From positions 35,576,199 through 35,640,198 of the forward strand of contig OZ020516.1 of NCBI GenBank assembly GCA_963971425.1: 64,000 bases of DNA, given 5' to 3'. A model generated the notes under the pieces. That model was not told the DNA's origin and searched no databases. It saw only the letters and a list, made by a program, of their open reading frames with translations. Positions 12,601-26,227 of this stretch are shown here, in pieces (the stretch's first letter is position 1; each line of letters begins with the position of its first letter). The position numbers were made by a program, and so were the translations under genes. Origin of the DNA: Bryoerythrophyllum caledonicum. Its lineage: Eukaryota; Streptophyta; Bryopsida; Pottiales; Pottiaceae.

Positions 12601-15600
12601 GAGCTCGGTTGAACTCCGCAACTTCATGTATGGAACCAATCGAGCTCATTGAGCCCATTGAGCCAGCTCTGCTGTTTCTACTTGATCCTCGTTCTAACAG
12701 CTCCTTCATACCGCGCACCTCGTCATCAGTTGCTGAGTCTAAAAACGCCTGCAATTCCAATGCCCTGCCAACAGAAAAATTGACTGGGATAAGAAAGTAG
12801 GCTCATCCAAATCCAAAAACAAGATTCAGAGATGGTTGGTTGGAACAAAGGACATGTGAGGTCAGTTTGAGAAGAGGATAAAGAGAATATGAGAGTGGAC
12901 AAGCATTTCAATCAACCGGCCATCTCGATAGATTTTGTAGAAGCTTAATTGTAGCACACCTTTCATAGTACATCATTCCTCTTACAGTCCGTGCAAGTGT
13001 TTGCCCTCTGAAAGAAGCCCATAGTCGAAGCTCATAAGCGTCATCCCTCTCCCATAATTGAGCCTCAGAAAGATCGCGTTTTCTCATCCGCTCCAGGAAG
13101 TTCAGCCAGTCCTCTGAAATTCAAAAGCTACATGCGTAAGAACATACGAGAACTGCCTATCTTCGCTGAAAGTTTCATGTGACATGAATCGTTTCACTGA
13201 ACGAAAGGACGCAATTACTACAATTGCGATTAAGCTAGTGAAATCGAAATCTAACGTTAGGTGCAATTTGTATCAAAATGAAATATTTTCAAGGCTGTTT
13301 CATAAGATATTTTTCAGAAGGATCCTATTGAGTATTTCATACCTGGGAATATCCGTTGAAGGTAAAACAGAATGGTCACTCCATCCTCGTTTTCCTCCTT
13401 CAATTGGTGCCTACTGAAAATGACTTCCTCATTGTAATAAGGTGTCAACACACTGAAAGCCAACATTCTTTCCACCTAATAACAAAAACATTCACAACAT
13501 CGATAGATGTTAATTGTGGTCCATCATGTATGCAGCACTACATTATTTCAGGCTCTCAGTAGGCCAGAAGATATGCAAAAATTCAGATGAAAAGTTTATG
13601 ATAAAGACTAACGTCAGATTGACTCCAAGATCTAAACTGAGCTGAGGAATATTGTTCTATGTACTGGTATGTCGTAGAATTGTATGAAGAAATTAGATTC
13701 GTACTAATACATATGGGTTCAAATGAAAACCTGTGGAGCACGTGGCATGGTCATGAATATTGAGTTACTGAAAAACGAGATTCGCCGCTTGGCTTCTAGC
13801 CCCTTTGGAACATATAATAACGGCTCCTTGGTGCTAAGGGTTGTGTGCAACCGCTTCAAGTTCTTGAAGAACGGCTCGTCATCGGCTGCTGGGAGTTCAA
13901 CAGCGTCCATAAAAAGCTCAGTCTCTACATCATTCTTATGAAGAGAAGTGCGTGCCTTGATACTCTCCAAAACACCAAGGTCTCTTGGGAAGTCATATAA
14001 TAGACCTTCATATAAATTCTGAAGGGAATCCACTACCTGAACAGCTCAAATCCAATTAATTATTTTAATTCTTAAACCCTTAAAAATGCGAAGACTTCAA
14101 AAGTAATGCCCCCTAAATCGATTGAGAAAGTGAATTTCATTGGTCCCTCAAACAAAACTCTTGCAAAGAAAATGTAAGTGCATTTATGCATGATAAGATT
14201 TTCATATTCAAACCCCGAGATTCTGACCAGGTTAACCACTTCAATATAGTTTCACGAGCCGACAGAAATCATGCACTGATCTGCAAACATGCACTGAAAT
14301 ATAGAATTGCAACATCCAAAAACTCAAAGAAATGCTGAACCATTGAGGCATAAAGGGTATCTAACCTTCTGTAGTTGCTTTTGAGAAGGCCGCATCAAGA
14401 GAAGGCTTATCAACTCCATAAGCCGAGAATGAATGTTCAACAACTCTGGGAGCATAAAGGTTGACGTAAAACGTCCTCCAATAGTAGCTTTATCTATCTC
14501 TTCAAAAATGGCTATGAAAATGTTTAACTCTTCAGACTTATCTCTGAGAATCTTCCTGATTACATGCTTCACGCTCTCATATGACTCGATGACGGCACAC
14601 CTCCTGTACTCGCTCTTACATATTATGTTCCAGACAGATCTATCATCCCCTCGATGGTACCGAATACTGTGAAGGGCAAGAAGAATCTGTATGAAGAACA
14701 GCATTGTGAGGATGATGAACCATCAAAGTTTACTGCTCACCAAATTAAACAACAACGTCCACCAATAATATGGAATTGAAGTTTTATATGAACTTCAATG
14801 GACAAGGATTTACTGTTACAAACACATTAGGACCCAAGAGAAAGGAGGTGCACACTTGATTAGCCAACAAGGTCGAAGGCCACTGAAAGACGCTGACCCT
14901 CCACGCTCCTCTGGGAATCTCCATTAGCTCTACCTCTCTGGCAAATCCAAACAAACCATACTTTGAACTCGGCATTAGGAAGTTCACATTGAGGCATCGT
15001 TTTAGAAATACTCAATATTAATAACCGAAAATATCAAAGATTCAAGCATTAAATCTTCCTACTCACTTCACGATTGGCTGGCAAGCCGACAATTGACTAG
15101 TTGTTCTCTGAAGGAATATAAATGATCAATGGAAGTTTAGACAGTTGGGCTAGTTGATTCCAATTAATTGGAAGGCCTCGGTTGAAATACCTGTCGCTTA
15201 TGAGGTCTTCTTCACGAAAGGTTTGAATGATCATGTTCCAAACATGTGCAAAACGCCCCCCTTCAACTTGACCCCACTCCACCTGCCGAAACAGCCACAA
15301 AAGCTTAGTAAGAATATATAATGGAACCTCAAAATCACATGCGTTCAACAAAATCACAGAATCTTTTAACGAAAAAGGTGTCTAGTCAAATGAGAACATT
15401 TACTGATCACAATGAGTAATACGTCTTCCGTTACTTCGTAATATTACCTCAGGACTTGCTTCCAAACATCGATTAGTAGAGGGGGTTAAATCACGAAGTT
15501 CCGATTACCTTCTCATATACAGATGACCACCCATATCTCAAACTAAGTCGCTTAAGTAGATCCTTTGCACCTGCCCAAACACTTCATGCCGCACATGGAT

Positions 15601-18600
15601 GACCATCATTACAAAGAACACATTAGAGGGGGGGGGGGGGGGGGGGGGATGATTCAATAGTTGGGAGTGTCCCAGCTACGCTTGTCAAACCTTAGGTATC
15701 CATTACACTGAAAGGTCAAAGCATTAAAATTGAATATGAAGTTGTGAAGTTGTGAAACAACCAAGATTTCACAGGCTCAGTGTAATTTGCATTTGTAGTG
15801 TACCACCCCACAAGCTCGTACTTTTGAAATGCTTTCAGCGGGCGTGATCACTAAAAGGTTAGTTAAAACTGTGTCCGCCACATTTACTTTGACAGCACTC
15901 TTAGCAGTAACATGTACCGCATCCAGAAACGACGGCAGGATAACAAAAAACAAACAGGATACATAGGGTAATAGTCGTACCTCCTGTGCACAGCGTCATC
16001 CATTGGCATTAAACTAAATTGAAATGCACTTGGAAAGATCTGGAATCTTTGTTTAAGCTGCTCCACATTTCGAATCTGAACAGTGATACACAAGCTTCTG
16101 GTATGAGGTATTGCGCTAAATGCAAGTTTCTTAACGCCTTGCAGGGCTCAATATATGCTGCTGAGAAAGAGGTTAAGATTGTACAATATATACTTAAAAG
16201 TTTTCTGCAGCATAATTCAGCTTCGTACCTTACACAGAAATTGAGCCATTTAGAGCAGATAAAATTATGTGTAAGCGGCCTTTATATGACAGAATAGCAT
16301 TTTAATAGCTACAGGACAGGAAAGGGCAATGCATAGATTCGTTAAAAATAGTGCTCAAAGTTAACTACAATCGACTAGAGATTGAAAGACAAACCTCTCC
16401 AAGGTGCTGAAGGAGACCAACAAAAGCTCCAATTACAGAAGACCATATCGAGTACCAGATTTGAGTATCCATGAAGTAGATCTAGTCACAAGTATGCACT
16501 TGCGGTAAGTGTGAGGTGAGCAAGTTAATCAATCTACTGAAACATACAAATTATCTATGTCGCATGTGTGTGGCTCCGATAAAACAATTGAGAAGTCAAG
16601 TCTGAAGATGAATGTTGGTCCACATTTTCTGTTGCATCGCTAAGCTAAATAGCCTAAAATTGCTTGTGGACATTCATAAGCTTCACAATATTTCTTCTCT
16701 AGTTACTTTAAAAGCAGTCATTACATTTCATCCGCAACATAATCCTGACGAAATGCAATTCACGATTAAATAATCGACTCACCAAGACTACTGGAGCCCA
16801 CAGAGCAACTACCGCAGCCCGATTACCTGCAAAAACAGATAAGCTTTACATTTAAAATGCAGGAGCTACATTAAGCAGATTTCAGATCAAATTTTAAAAA
16901 TGTGCCGAAGTATAAATTAACACGCAGATAAGCCTCTAAGTTGGGCATGGTAAGAATTACGTTTTTCAGTACTTCATGGAGGCTGCTAAGAAAAAAATTC
17001 TAACATCCAACCATAATTCAAATAATGTACTCATACCTTCTGGGAAAAACTCATGCCACTCATATGTGACATTGGTGGCCGCAAGAATCTGCTTGGTTGG
17101 TGCAATCAAAGGTCTAATCTGTTCATCAAGAGGAAGACAGAAATTTACAGTGTATTAGAACTATCTCCAGCCGTCATTCTAAATGGTCACAATCTACAAG
17201 TCTACTCACAAACAGCGTAAGATGCCACCAAGAATCTGGTTGTTAGAACATATGTCCGAATCCACGAGCCCATTTTACTTCCAAACCAAGACGTACCTGG
17301 AGCCAATAGCTGAAGGAGAATTTTGATGCTAGGACACATGCCCAGAATAGAGTGTATCTGCGAGCATCAAAGGCCTGATCGTTAATATTCTTATCTAAAA
17401 TGCATTATCTATTTTAAACAACGATACAGTGTCTGACCTAAAAAATTGACTTTCATAGAAACTCGGTAGTGGCAGATCTACATTTTTTCAATTCTTGATT
17501 CTGAAATGTACATGGGAGATCACAATTTTAAATTTAACTCTAATTAGCACTTACTTCACGTTATCCACGATACCTTCTCGAAGGCCCCGGCCTACATAAC
17601 CTCGAGTCTGCAATAAAAATACAGGACTCGCGGAGAATGTTACAATCGATCTCAATAGAATTACTGACGTAAAAGAATATCGAATGTGCCAGAATTGCGA
17701 ATCTTTGACGAAGTGACAGGCTAGGTTATAATGGTTGGTATGCTGTATATCAAATGAAACCAAGTCGTAATAGTTTCTGAAGGTACTATTATCAATAGTA
17801 CTCCATTAATACTTAACACAGAGCTAAGGTGAACAAAGACATGAGACCTAACAGAGCCTAAGCGAGCCACCGCACTTGAATCCATATGGTTGAATAAAAG
17901 GGGGAGGATATTGTACCTGAAACCACCACGTCAAGAGGTGGAATATTTTCCAACTAGAAGTCTCAATGAAATTACGTAACCATGGCACAGTAAATAGTAT
18001 GATGGCCAGGACCTCTGGGACAATAAATGCTGCAGCGATATACAAGAACTCGTATAATTTGCTGTTTGCAGCTGGACTCCAGTAATGATCCCAATTCCTC
18101 TGCTGCCACATCCTCCTGCTCGAAAACCAGAAACATTAGTCATACTTTCGGGTGCATCTTCTCCTAGATGTATACAACTAAGAGCTGCATTCAAAAAATA
18201 CCAATTGGTCACTATGGGGAATCTCACTCAAAGTAGGACGCTCTAACATTACTAGATAGAATGAGTTCGTAGCTAAACGTCCTGGAACATATTTGTTAAC
18301 ATTAATGAACTACAACCCAGTTGAATTAAAACTAATCATTCTTGAAGAGTCTTGTAAATCAAATGCAACACATTCAAGTTATCCAAATTACATGAAGATA
18401 TAAGAGTCAGCTACTGGTAAGAACCTGTAATATATGATGAAAAGGGTTGCCCATGTTGCAGCTACCAGAAGCTTAAGAAGCATGCGTACACCAGTTAATA
18501 TGGTATCCATAGTGACAAGACTATACTGGCTTCCCACGTCAAGCAATCCTGCGGTTCAAAAATGTAAATTATTCAATAATCTTGGCTTCTGTGCAGCTCA

Positions 18601-21600
18601 AGACACCAACAGCCTTGCATTTAGTGCCGAAAATGAACATGAAATGATGCTGCCCTCCAGCCATTACATCAACTTCCCACTGCTTTACAGATTTTGAATC
18701 TAATATTAGTAGCAGAAGATGAATCTTAGACGCTATCTAGCAACAGATATCTAGTCACTGCTTCCAAAGGCATTAAAGAAACGCCTTTTCAGATGAATCA
18801 TGGTTCTTCTGGAGTCATAACCTCATGCCAAACACCTCCGAAATTAGCAAAGCTAAAAATGAACAGAAGTGATGACAATTCATTTTGTTCAACGAACATC
18901 TAGAATAAAATAGTGATACCAGTACCTTGTAAGAACCTTAGAAGAGACCAAGTAATAAATATACTCAAGAAACGTGCTAAGGGGTCTGGCTTTTGCAATT
19001 CCATCCATGGAGACCCACCGTTATGCCACAGCAACACAATTGAAGCCTGACAAGCAAGTTGAATAATAAGATTTCCATTGTTAGAGCTTTGAGAAATGTA
19101 CTTAAATACATCGATAAAGATTCTGTAATCAATAAAAGGACTTAACCATGTACTTGTGGAAGTCTTCTATCGATGCTGTGACAAAGTATTTAGGAAGTGC
19201 GCACTCATAATCATCTCAGCAAGGGATATTTCGGAAGTCTCGAATCCCTGAGAATCTGATTGATGCTTATTACTAAGATCATAAAGGGAGGAGTGAATGC
19301 TATTACGTAACGAAGGAGAACAAAATATTTTCCTCATACACATCTTCGACTGTCACCAAAGACATCATATTGCACCCCAAATAGAATTGATCTCACCTGT
19401 AGGATCAGAAGATAACCTGTCCACAGCTTGTCGAAGCTTCGGAATATGTACCAGAATGACCGCTGTTCAACGAATCCAGTTTTTCCCACCTTCTCACGTT
19501 GCGGTTTTCTTCCACGATTCTACGACGATGGCCATAACTCATTAGATTTTTAAGGTTTCCCGTGTGCACATACTCTTTAGATCAATATATATCAAAAAAA
19601 TCATTCTGAATAGCATAGGCTCCTAGACAGTACCAAGCCTTTGAATCGGAAAATAACGAGTTGGTCAAGTGACAGTTAAATGCAAAAAAACTTACAAGAT
19701 AACCTTTCTCAAGCTTAGGCTCAACAACGTAAGAACAATCATCTCTCAGAGGCCATTGCAGCTGTTGGAAACAACGAGTAGTCCTGCATGTGGAATGAAC
19801 AAGAGTGAAATTCACAATAGCAATCTACCACACTTCAAATATGAAAATGGCAGACATCTGAAGTCGTTCACCATATATATTCCTGATGAACCTTGAAAAT
19901 TGCAATTTGCAACCAGTTCTAAATCGGAAAGTACCAGAAGTATTCGTTAAGGTCGTCATAATTTCGCCATGAAGAATGCGGGGCTGTCCCACCATTATTA
20001 GAATCTGCTTCCTGAAAACAACACAAACACTGCTATAACCTATCCAAAATTACTTGGAAAAACGAAGCGCAGGCAGGATGGAAAATTCCTGACAAATGTC
20101 GACAAGATCACCTACTTGATTTCCAGTAATATGTGACAGGTACTCCTCGATAGTTTAAATCTACGAGCCGAACAAAGATATCTATTATTCTACAACTAGG
20201 GGTGGGCTTGAGGGCATAGTACTTGATACAATCCTAAAGCATCTGCAGCAAAGAGGACAAACACTGACACGTTGCTCAGGAAAAGGATCACCAAGACCTA
20301 CCGCTTTCAGGATGCTGTAAAGTGGAACAACAACATGATTGAGAAATCCATTACATCCTGCATAGGTCGGCATCACTGCAGCAGCATCAAATGGATCATT
20401 TGTTGGATTCGATTCTAACAACCTGTTCAGCTCGCCGAGCATCTGCAACACAAACCCCGCCCAGCGAAGCCACATAATCTTGGTAAATACCAAAGCCCAA
20501 ACGACAGCGATCCAAAGAATAGAGGCAAGAAAATTCATATCAAACCGCTGGGGTGCTGATAACAAAAACATAAACTATATAAGTCCGCACTTGTACTGTA
20601 CACAGCTACAAAGATTTTGTGGTCAGAATTAAAACACATCACACCACACCACAAAACTGAGTCTTTAACAATTCAAACAAAGAAACTTCAATGGCTATAG
20701 AGGAACAGAGCTCAAATCAGTGCTGATTATTACGTGATGGTAGATGTAACATAGACATTCCGGCATAAACCTCAGGTTTGCTGCCTCTCCCCATATCAGG
20801 AGGTACAAAGATATGTACATCAACTCCCGCCGTTCGTCAAATATATCCTGCTTGGCCTCTGACAACCTTTAAACATTCCCAACCTTGGATTAGAGTTCCT
20901 CAACGATCACATAGTCTGTGAAAGATATTAAGGTGCAAAACTGTATACCCTTTTACGGATGCAAAGATCTGAAGAGGTCCTGCATACTTGCTCTCGAAGT
21001 GAAGAAATTGCTATCGTTTCTTACTGATACACACCTACTTTAGAAACTGATACTTTCAGGCCATGAGCCTTTCAATGTCTATGAAGTCACCTCACCTAAA
21101 ATCATGTACATTGAATGAAGTTTGAAACAGTTTGTCTCGAGACTTACTTCAAGTGGCTTTTGCACCCAATAAATTTGCACCAAGAAACATAATTTTCTGT
21201 CACCTTCTTTCGTGTCTTCCTCACAACACTCATTTCCAGCTGCAAGATTTCGGCACCAGACAAGGGCAATTATTATCATCGCTGTTTAAACAAAATCGGG
21301 CAAGCTGCACCTAAATCAACTGCAGCGGACGATTTATAAGAGTACTTCCATTCCTATCCCCGTGTGTACGATATTCTCGATAAAATGCGTTGTCAGTCCA
21401 CTTCAAGCAGTCCAAAAGAATTGGGCAATGAGCGTGAAAATATTAAGGGCAGAAAAAGACGCCGCCCATAAACCTGGATACGCATTCAACAGCACAAGAG
21501 ACGGTACATACCGTCTCAAACGTCGGTGCAGGATATAACTGCATCATTCCATTAGCAAGAAGCAGCACAAGATGTTCCCGCTGATTTCTCACATTGTCTG

Positions 21601-22345
21601 CCTGTTCCAGCGTGAAAAAATCGTGGATTCAGTTTTGGATGTTTCAGCTATCAAGCCCTAGAATGTGAGTACAGAACAATAAAAGACGTTGCACGCTGGT
21701 TGCGCTTCACAATAAGCCTAAAGGAATATGGCTTGATGAAACAATAACTGTTATGCTTCAAGAGGACAATCAATATCAACACTTCATCGATCACCGAGAC
21801 TCAGTTCAGCGAGGGTCATAGAACATACCTGAAATCCAAAGAATCCACCAAGCCAGTCTAGCACATCCATATCAGACGCCGGAGCCACATCAGGTGGCAC
21901 AAGTAAACCTTCAATCAGCTTCAGAGAAGTAATGGCAGCTTTCACCTAAACATACCCGGAATTATAGCATGAAGAGAAGTCCATACTAATACTGTCCCAG
22001 TTAAACAAAATGCAGGATTCGATGAATTTTCTTATATCCATGTTATTTTCGGAGTGAACACCACATTTGATGCACTAAATAAGTAAAGTTCGTCAAATAA
22101 AACATTAGTACACAATTTCTTGAAAATGCTTTCTCTTACAGGATCAACAAAGGAGTCACTAGGCATGAGACTTTACAGTGTGCAAAGATCACCGATAGGC
22201 TTACTTCAAGATAGCTTAAGAATGAACAATTTAGGAAGAAATTATAAGCTCCCCAAACCTCAGGAAACGACATGCCAGCATGGTCGATCGTAGGATAGTC
22301 CACTGGCAAAATATTATACGAACGATCAATTGCGGAGTCTGCCAT
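9669..22345 (-). CDS. CALS: Callose synthase (glucan synthase-like, GT48), complete, 29 exons
   Basis: Plasma-membrane 1,3-beta-glucan synthase that polymerises UDP-glucose into callose. I joined 29 exons in one frame, 5,319 nt giving 1,772 aa: 22345-22259, 21945-21829, 21601-21512, 21239-21148, 20866-20734, 20442-20302, 20011-19935, 19783-19696, 19519-19397, 19046-18926, 18548-18425, 18115-17917, 17607-17555, 17357-17297, 17118-17037, 16826-16783, 16481-16395, 16075-15981, 15581-15509, 15282-15191, 14937-14856, 14686-14366, 14036-13731, 13475-13343, 13113-12960, 12764-12236, 12003-11638, 11264-10767, 10619-9669. N-terminal FKS1-type domain: LYLLIWGEAANLRF. Catalytic GT48 half: RTVRGMMYYERALELQAFLD, GKPENQNHA, FTGSVSSLAWFM, GKGRDVGLNQ, SRDVYRLGH and the RxTG motif as RATG. 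Membrane helices cluster in exons 9-17 and 28-29. The short N-terminus and the C-terminal LSWLPGFQAMQTRIL recall the PMR4/GSL5-GSL1 clade, which has few introns in angiosperms. The first Met in frame is at 22345. Exon 19 needs a weak acceptor. Confidence 0.95.
15628..15648. repeat. Homopolymer G21 (C21 in the transcript)
   Basis: A run of 21 G inside callose synthase intron 18. On the transcribed strand it reads C21, 46-66 nt upstream of the acceptor of exon 19. Confidence 0.98.
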
Positions 22346-23910
22346 CTTGTACCGCACTGAGAGACGAAGCTTCAACAAATCCACCTCTCTTTGAAGCCGA
22401 TACTTCCCAGATACAGAGTGTCCTCAGCCTTTTCCGCCTCTAGAGTCCATACGTTCGTCGACTTTTAATTCATCTCTGCATCATCACTTCAAAAAGCATA
22501 AGTACAACTTAAGCAGTATCATCAAAAATCCGAGGTGTTTCTGGCTGACTGAAGTTTCCACAGTACTTAAACCTTACACATCTTACACTCCTTACACACC
22601 TTAACCAGTACTAGAACCTCTGCGATGGCGAGGTGAACCACTTTAGCGACCATCTATAGATACAGAATTAAAATAAAACATATCACAGTAATGGGAAGAG
22701 CATGACGGGAACAAGCGCAAAGACGATTTTCCACTCACGCCAAACTACACCATTTCAGACTAACGATTCCCGTTACCCAAGAAAAAAAGAACCAGCTTCC
22801 ACACGACTCAACTACAATCGATCGCCTTGCTATGAAACGCCAAATATACTCCTCGTGTTCTTCCAGAAAACATCCTCAACCAGAATTTTACTCGGAGCAC
22901 GTACATTACTCCATGCCGCAAGTCTAAGCACATGTCTTCGGAGAAACTGACATAACCAAAGACTAAGGTCGCAGAAAGATCAAAGTTTACAAACCAGCAG
23001 GATAGTCATTGCCTACGATTCCGTACGAAAACTCCACCAGAAATCCACCAAACCAGAAACTCGAAATTCGACTCGCCTCTCATCCTCTTCACAAAAACGA
23101 TTGTCTCACAGGCGACGCGTCCTAAATTGACAACATCATTCCAAGAGCAGCTAACGCTTCTTCCAACACAACCGAAAACAAAAAAAACAAAAAAAAAAAC
23201 GCTTAAGAACGCAAAACGAGCTCGCGCTTCCTCTCAACGCAACCGTACAGGCAACTATCGCCTTCAACAGCCGAAGCGAAGAACCAAACTCGCTTCAACG
23301 ACATGGCATACTCAAGATACCAGAAACAGGCAGAAACGGCGGACGAGCTATGAAACCAAAGACCGCCATTCGTTTTTCAAATGCAGCATTCTCAAATACT
23401 AGTGACGCGTCTCACATACATTTAGGCACCTCACCTTCCCCCAAATCCGAGTTCCCCTGCAACGCTGAAGCAAAAACAGCGCCTCCTCGCTATTCCGCCG
23501 ACCGCTTCATCCGAAGAACGCAAACGTACAACATGAGAAACGAACTCCTGAGGTTTTCTGTCGCGCTTGTAAACCAGAAGACGCGCTTCTTCTTCCAGCG
23601 AGAGAGTCCATTCGAAGAGGCTTGCATGTTTCGATCGTCCTGGCTATGGAGTCATGCTCCTGCTGCAGGTCTGCAACAAGTGTCGACTTCAGGGTTGATG
23701 TCCGGTTGACATCTGGGTGATAGTGGTGCGATACTGGTGTGGTACTGTTCTGATACGTCGTTGTCGGAGCGGTCGATACTGTGGTGATAGTGGTGTGAGG
23801 TCCGTTCGATACTCGGGGCGGGTATTGGGAAGTGTTGGGCCTTGTGCAGACAGACGTTGAAGTGAGGAAACGAAGACTGTGGAAGTGGGATCTACGAATA
23901 GGGTACATAA
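22346..23910 (-). promoter_or_regulatory. Region upstream of callose synthase
   Basis: Expected to hold the promoter and 5' UTR. In the start-codon frame a stop lies some 80 nt upstream, with no earlier ATG. The DNA is A-rich on the plus strand near 23170-23210. Between 23700 and 23820 it carries imperfect direct repeats built on GTGATAGTGGTG and CGATACTG. I find no convincing TATA box. Confidence 0.4.
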
Positions 23911-24145
23911 TTAACCCTTGAACGTTAGTCGGGAACTGTATATACACAGGGACGTATTTTACTCTGTATAGTACCAAAAAGTACTAAAGTCTAGCAAGAC
24001 TTACACCTTCGGTTAAAAAATTCTTCAACTAACATCTTTCATTTGGAGGTTATTTCAATATCTCAACCTTATTATGTTCGGATACGACATTATATGTGTA
24101 GAATATTGTGTCCACCAGGGGCACCTTCTGACGTTTAAGGGTTAA
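23911..24145. mobile_element. TTAA-flanked inverted-repeat element, family A copy 1
   Basis: Left end TTAACCCTTGAACGTTAG. Right end is its inverted copy (reverse complement TTAACCCTTAAACGTCAG). Length 235 bp, non-coding. TTAA plus CCCTT ends are the pattern of piggyBac-type elements. Related copies are at 24146-24368, 29489-29637 and 36290-36513. Confidence 0.75.
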
Positions 24146-24368
24146 CGTCAGTCGGGAACCGATTATCCTGACACGTATTTTATTCTGGAGAATACAAAAA
24201 AATGTATGAAATTGTAGCAAGACTTACACCTTTGAATTGAAGATTCTTCTACCAACATCTTTTGTTTGGAGGTTATTTGAATATCTCAAACTTATTATGT
24301 TCAAATACAATATTGTACATGTAGAGTATTGTGGCCACCAATGGCACATTCTAATGCTTAAGTGTTAA
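24146..24368. mobile_element. TTAA-flanked element, family A copy 2 (tandem to copy 1)
   Basis: Diverged copy directly abutting copy 1, sharing the TTAA at 24142-24145. It lacks the CCCTTGA of the left end and begins at the inner part, ACGTCAGTCGGGAA. It ends TTAAGTGTTAA. Shared inner landmarks are AGCAAGACTTACACCTT, CATTTGGAGG-like and TTGTGGCCACC. Confidence 0.7.
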
Positions 24369-26074
24369 TTTGATTGTCAAATTGCCATAAGTATTAAGTT
24401 GAGTTGAAATTGGATACAGGGGCTTTTCTATTTAATATGCCACATGTTTCGTCCATTGGTCACCTTTCCATCCATGTATGACTATTTTTGGAATGAAGTT
24501 GATGATGGATTAATCTTTGTTATAAAAATAGATCCAATGATCCTTGTATAGAATGTGATATTAACAAGGATCAAAAACATTCCAATTTTGTTCAAAATTA
24601 AACTCAATATTAGAAACAAATGATAGTGGAGTCCTTGGATCTGAAGTCATTGATAAAAATGGATTTCACTATACACATGGGAGAACTCACCATGGTTATA
24701 ATCTTATTTTGATGTAATTCATGTTAATCTAACAACCAAAATATATTAGAATTTGGTGCAATTAGCTCTAAGAGAAATTGGGCCAATCTTTAGGTGCTTT
24801 GCAACCCTAATTAACATCAAATGCCCCATAACCACCAACTACCCCACTTCCATGAACCAAACCTATATTGAGCCACTCAGCCTTTTAAAGGCCCAATGTC
24901 CCCTCGGGGGACATTTTGAGTTTGGGATATGAGCACCACATTGTTCATGTTTGCAATATGAGCACCACAATGGTGGTTTCAGAAGAGTCTATTAATTGGC
25001 CTAAGGGCTTGGGATAAGATGGATGTTTCCCAATTCTGTAAATTCCAATGTGAAGAAAAAATTCTAAAGAATCACAATATGTTAGAACCTTATTTCTCCA
25101 CAAATATGTATATGTTTATATATACATATCTTGAACTAATTATATATAATTATGTATGTGTTAATATGTATATGTCTATATATACAACTAGTTAAAAATG
25201 CCACACTATTTGTTAAGTTGGTGGTTGTAGGGCATCCAATGATAAGTATTGTGACATTCAGTCCTTTCTTTCTTGGCGATTTGGTGCCAAAAGCCAAAAA
25301 AAATTCAAAAATATATATTCCCAGAAAAAGTGGGAAATTATTGATTTATACAACCAAAATTCAATTGATGGTTGTTGCCGTATCGCCATATTGCTACTAT
25401 TGAACAGCGGGGACTCCTTCCTGTTGCGAGAAAGGATGTACAAATCTATGTTTATGGAGAAAATTTGGTTTTGAACAGTTCAAGGAGAACTTTGTGTCGC
25501 CAAATGTGTGCTCTCCAAAAAAAATTGTGTAGCCACTATAGCTATAACCGTGAAACAAAAAAACCATGGGGCTATTGACATTGGCCGACTTGGAGGACAA
25601 TAGTAACATCTATGCGGATCAGAAAATTTGAAAATGATAGACGGGAGAAACTCATCTGACTGTAGTATCAACCATGTGTGGGGCTTGAAAACCATTGGGT
25701 GGGTGAATGCGTGGGTCAGATTAATGTACACTTCTGATTCAGTGGCTTCACATGTGTGAAACCACCAAGTAACACTAAACTCTACATGTACCATTGGATG
25801 CTCTATAGCCGCAAATTTAAGGAATATCATAAAATCTGTAGGAGCTATTTAAGGAAATCGTAATCTCTTTGAGACTTAAGGTTTCTGATAATATTATTCT
25901 GTCCAATGGACTTCATAAAGTTCAAAAACCTTCATTCTATCTTAAATCGCACATCAATCGATAGACTCTTCTCAAACCACCCAAGGTAGTACTCATATTC
26001 CAAAGCATGTTTTCTTGATAAATTTGGAGTCTTCCACAAATCTAATCGTTTCAATTTTATCCTCATAGTATGGA
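24369..26074. other. AT-rich intergenic, transposon debris
   Basis: No gene found. Around 24886-24930 is a short piece matching the left end of TTAA family B (CCCAATGTCCCCTCGGGGGA), followed by two ATGAGCACCACA phrases. The rest is unassigned AT-rich DNA. Confidence 0.5.
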
Positions 26075-26087
26075 TTAAGTGGTTGTT

Positions 26088-26227
26088 GGTACATAGTGTC
26101 CACCCTCGAAAGGGGGAAGTAGTTCCATACTACTAACCCATGCCCGGTGGGCATGGACTTAGTGGTGGAATGAACCGACACTTTACTCACGCCGGCCCCC
26201 TTCGGAAACCGGCGTTCTTCTTCTTCG
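26088..26227 (+). mobile_element. SINE-like retroposon, copy 1
   Basis: Bounded by a 13-bp direct repeat TTAAGTGGTTGTT (26075-26087 and 26228-26240). The core matches copies 2 and 3 in inverse orientation: GGGGGAAGTAGTTCCATAC at one end and ACCGGCGTTCTTCTTCTTC at the other. The (TTC)n end is the likely 3' tail. The phrase CTTAGTGGTGGAA is faintly like a tRNA A box; no clear B box is seen. Confidence 0.75.

Noticed and set aside
15509-16075. Frameshift making the callose synthase a pseudogene
   Set aside because: The frame break appears only with the TTTGGGCAG acceptor; starting exon 19 at 15581 restores one frame across all 29 exons.
23507-23977. 156-codon minus-strand frame
   Set aside because: It overlaps the TTAA element at 23911 and low-complexity Thr/Ser repeats; no family resemblance.
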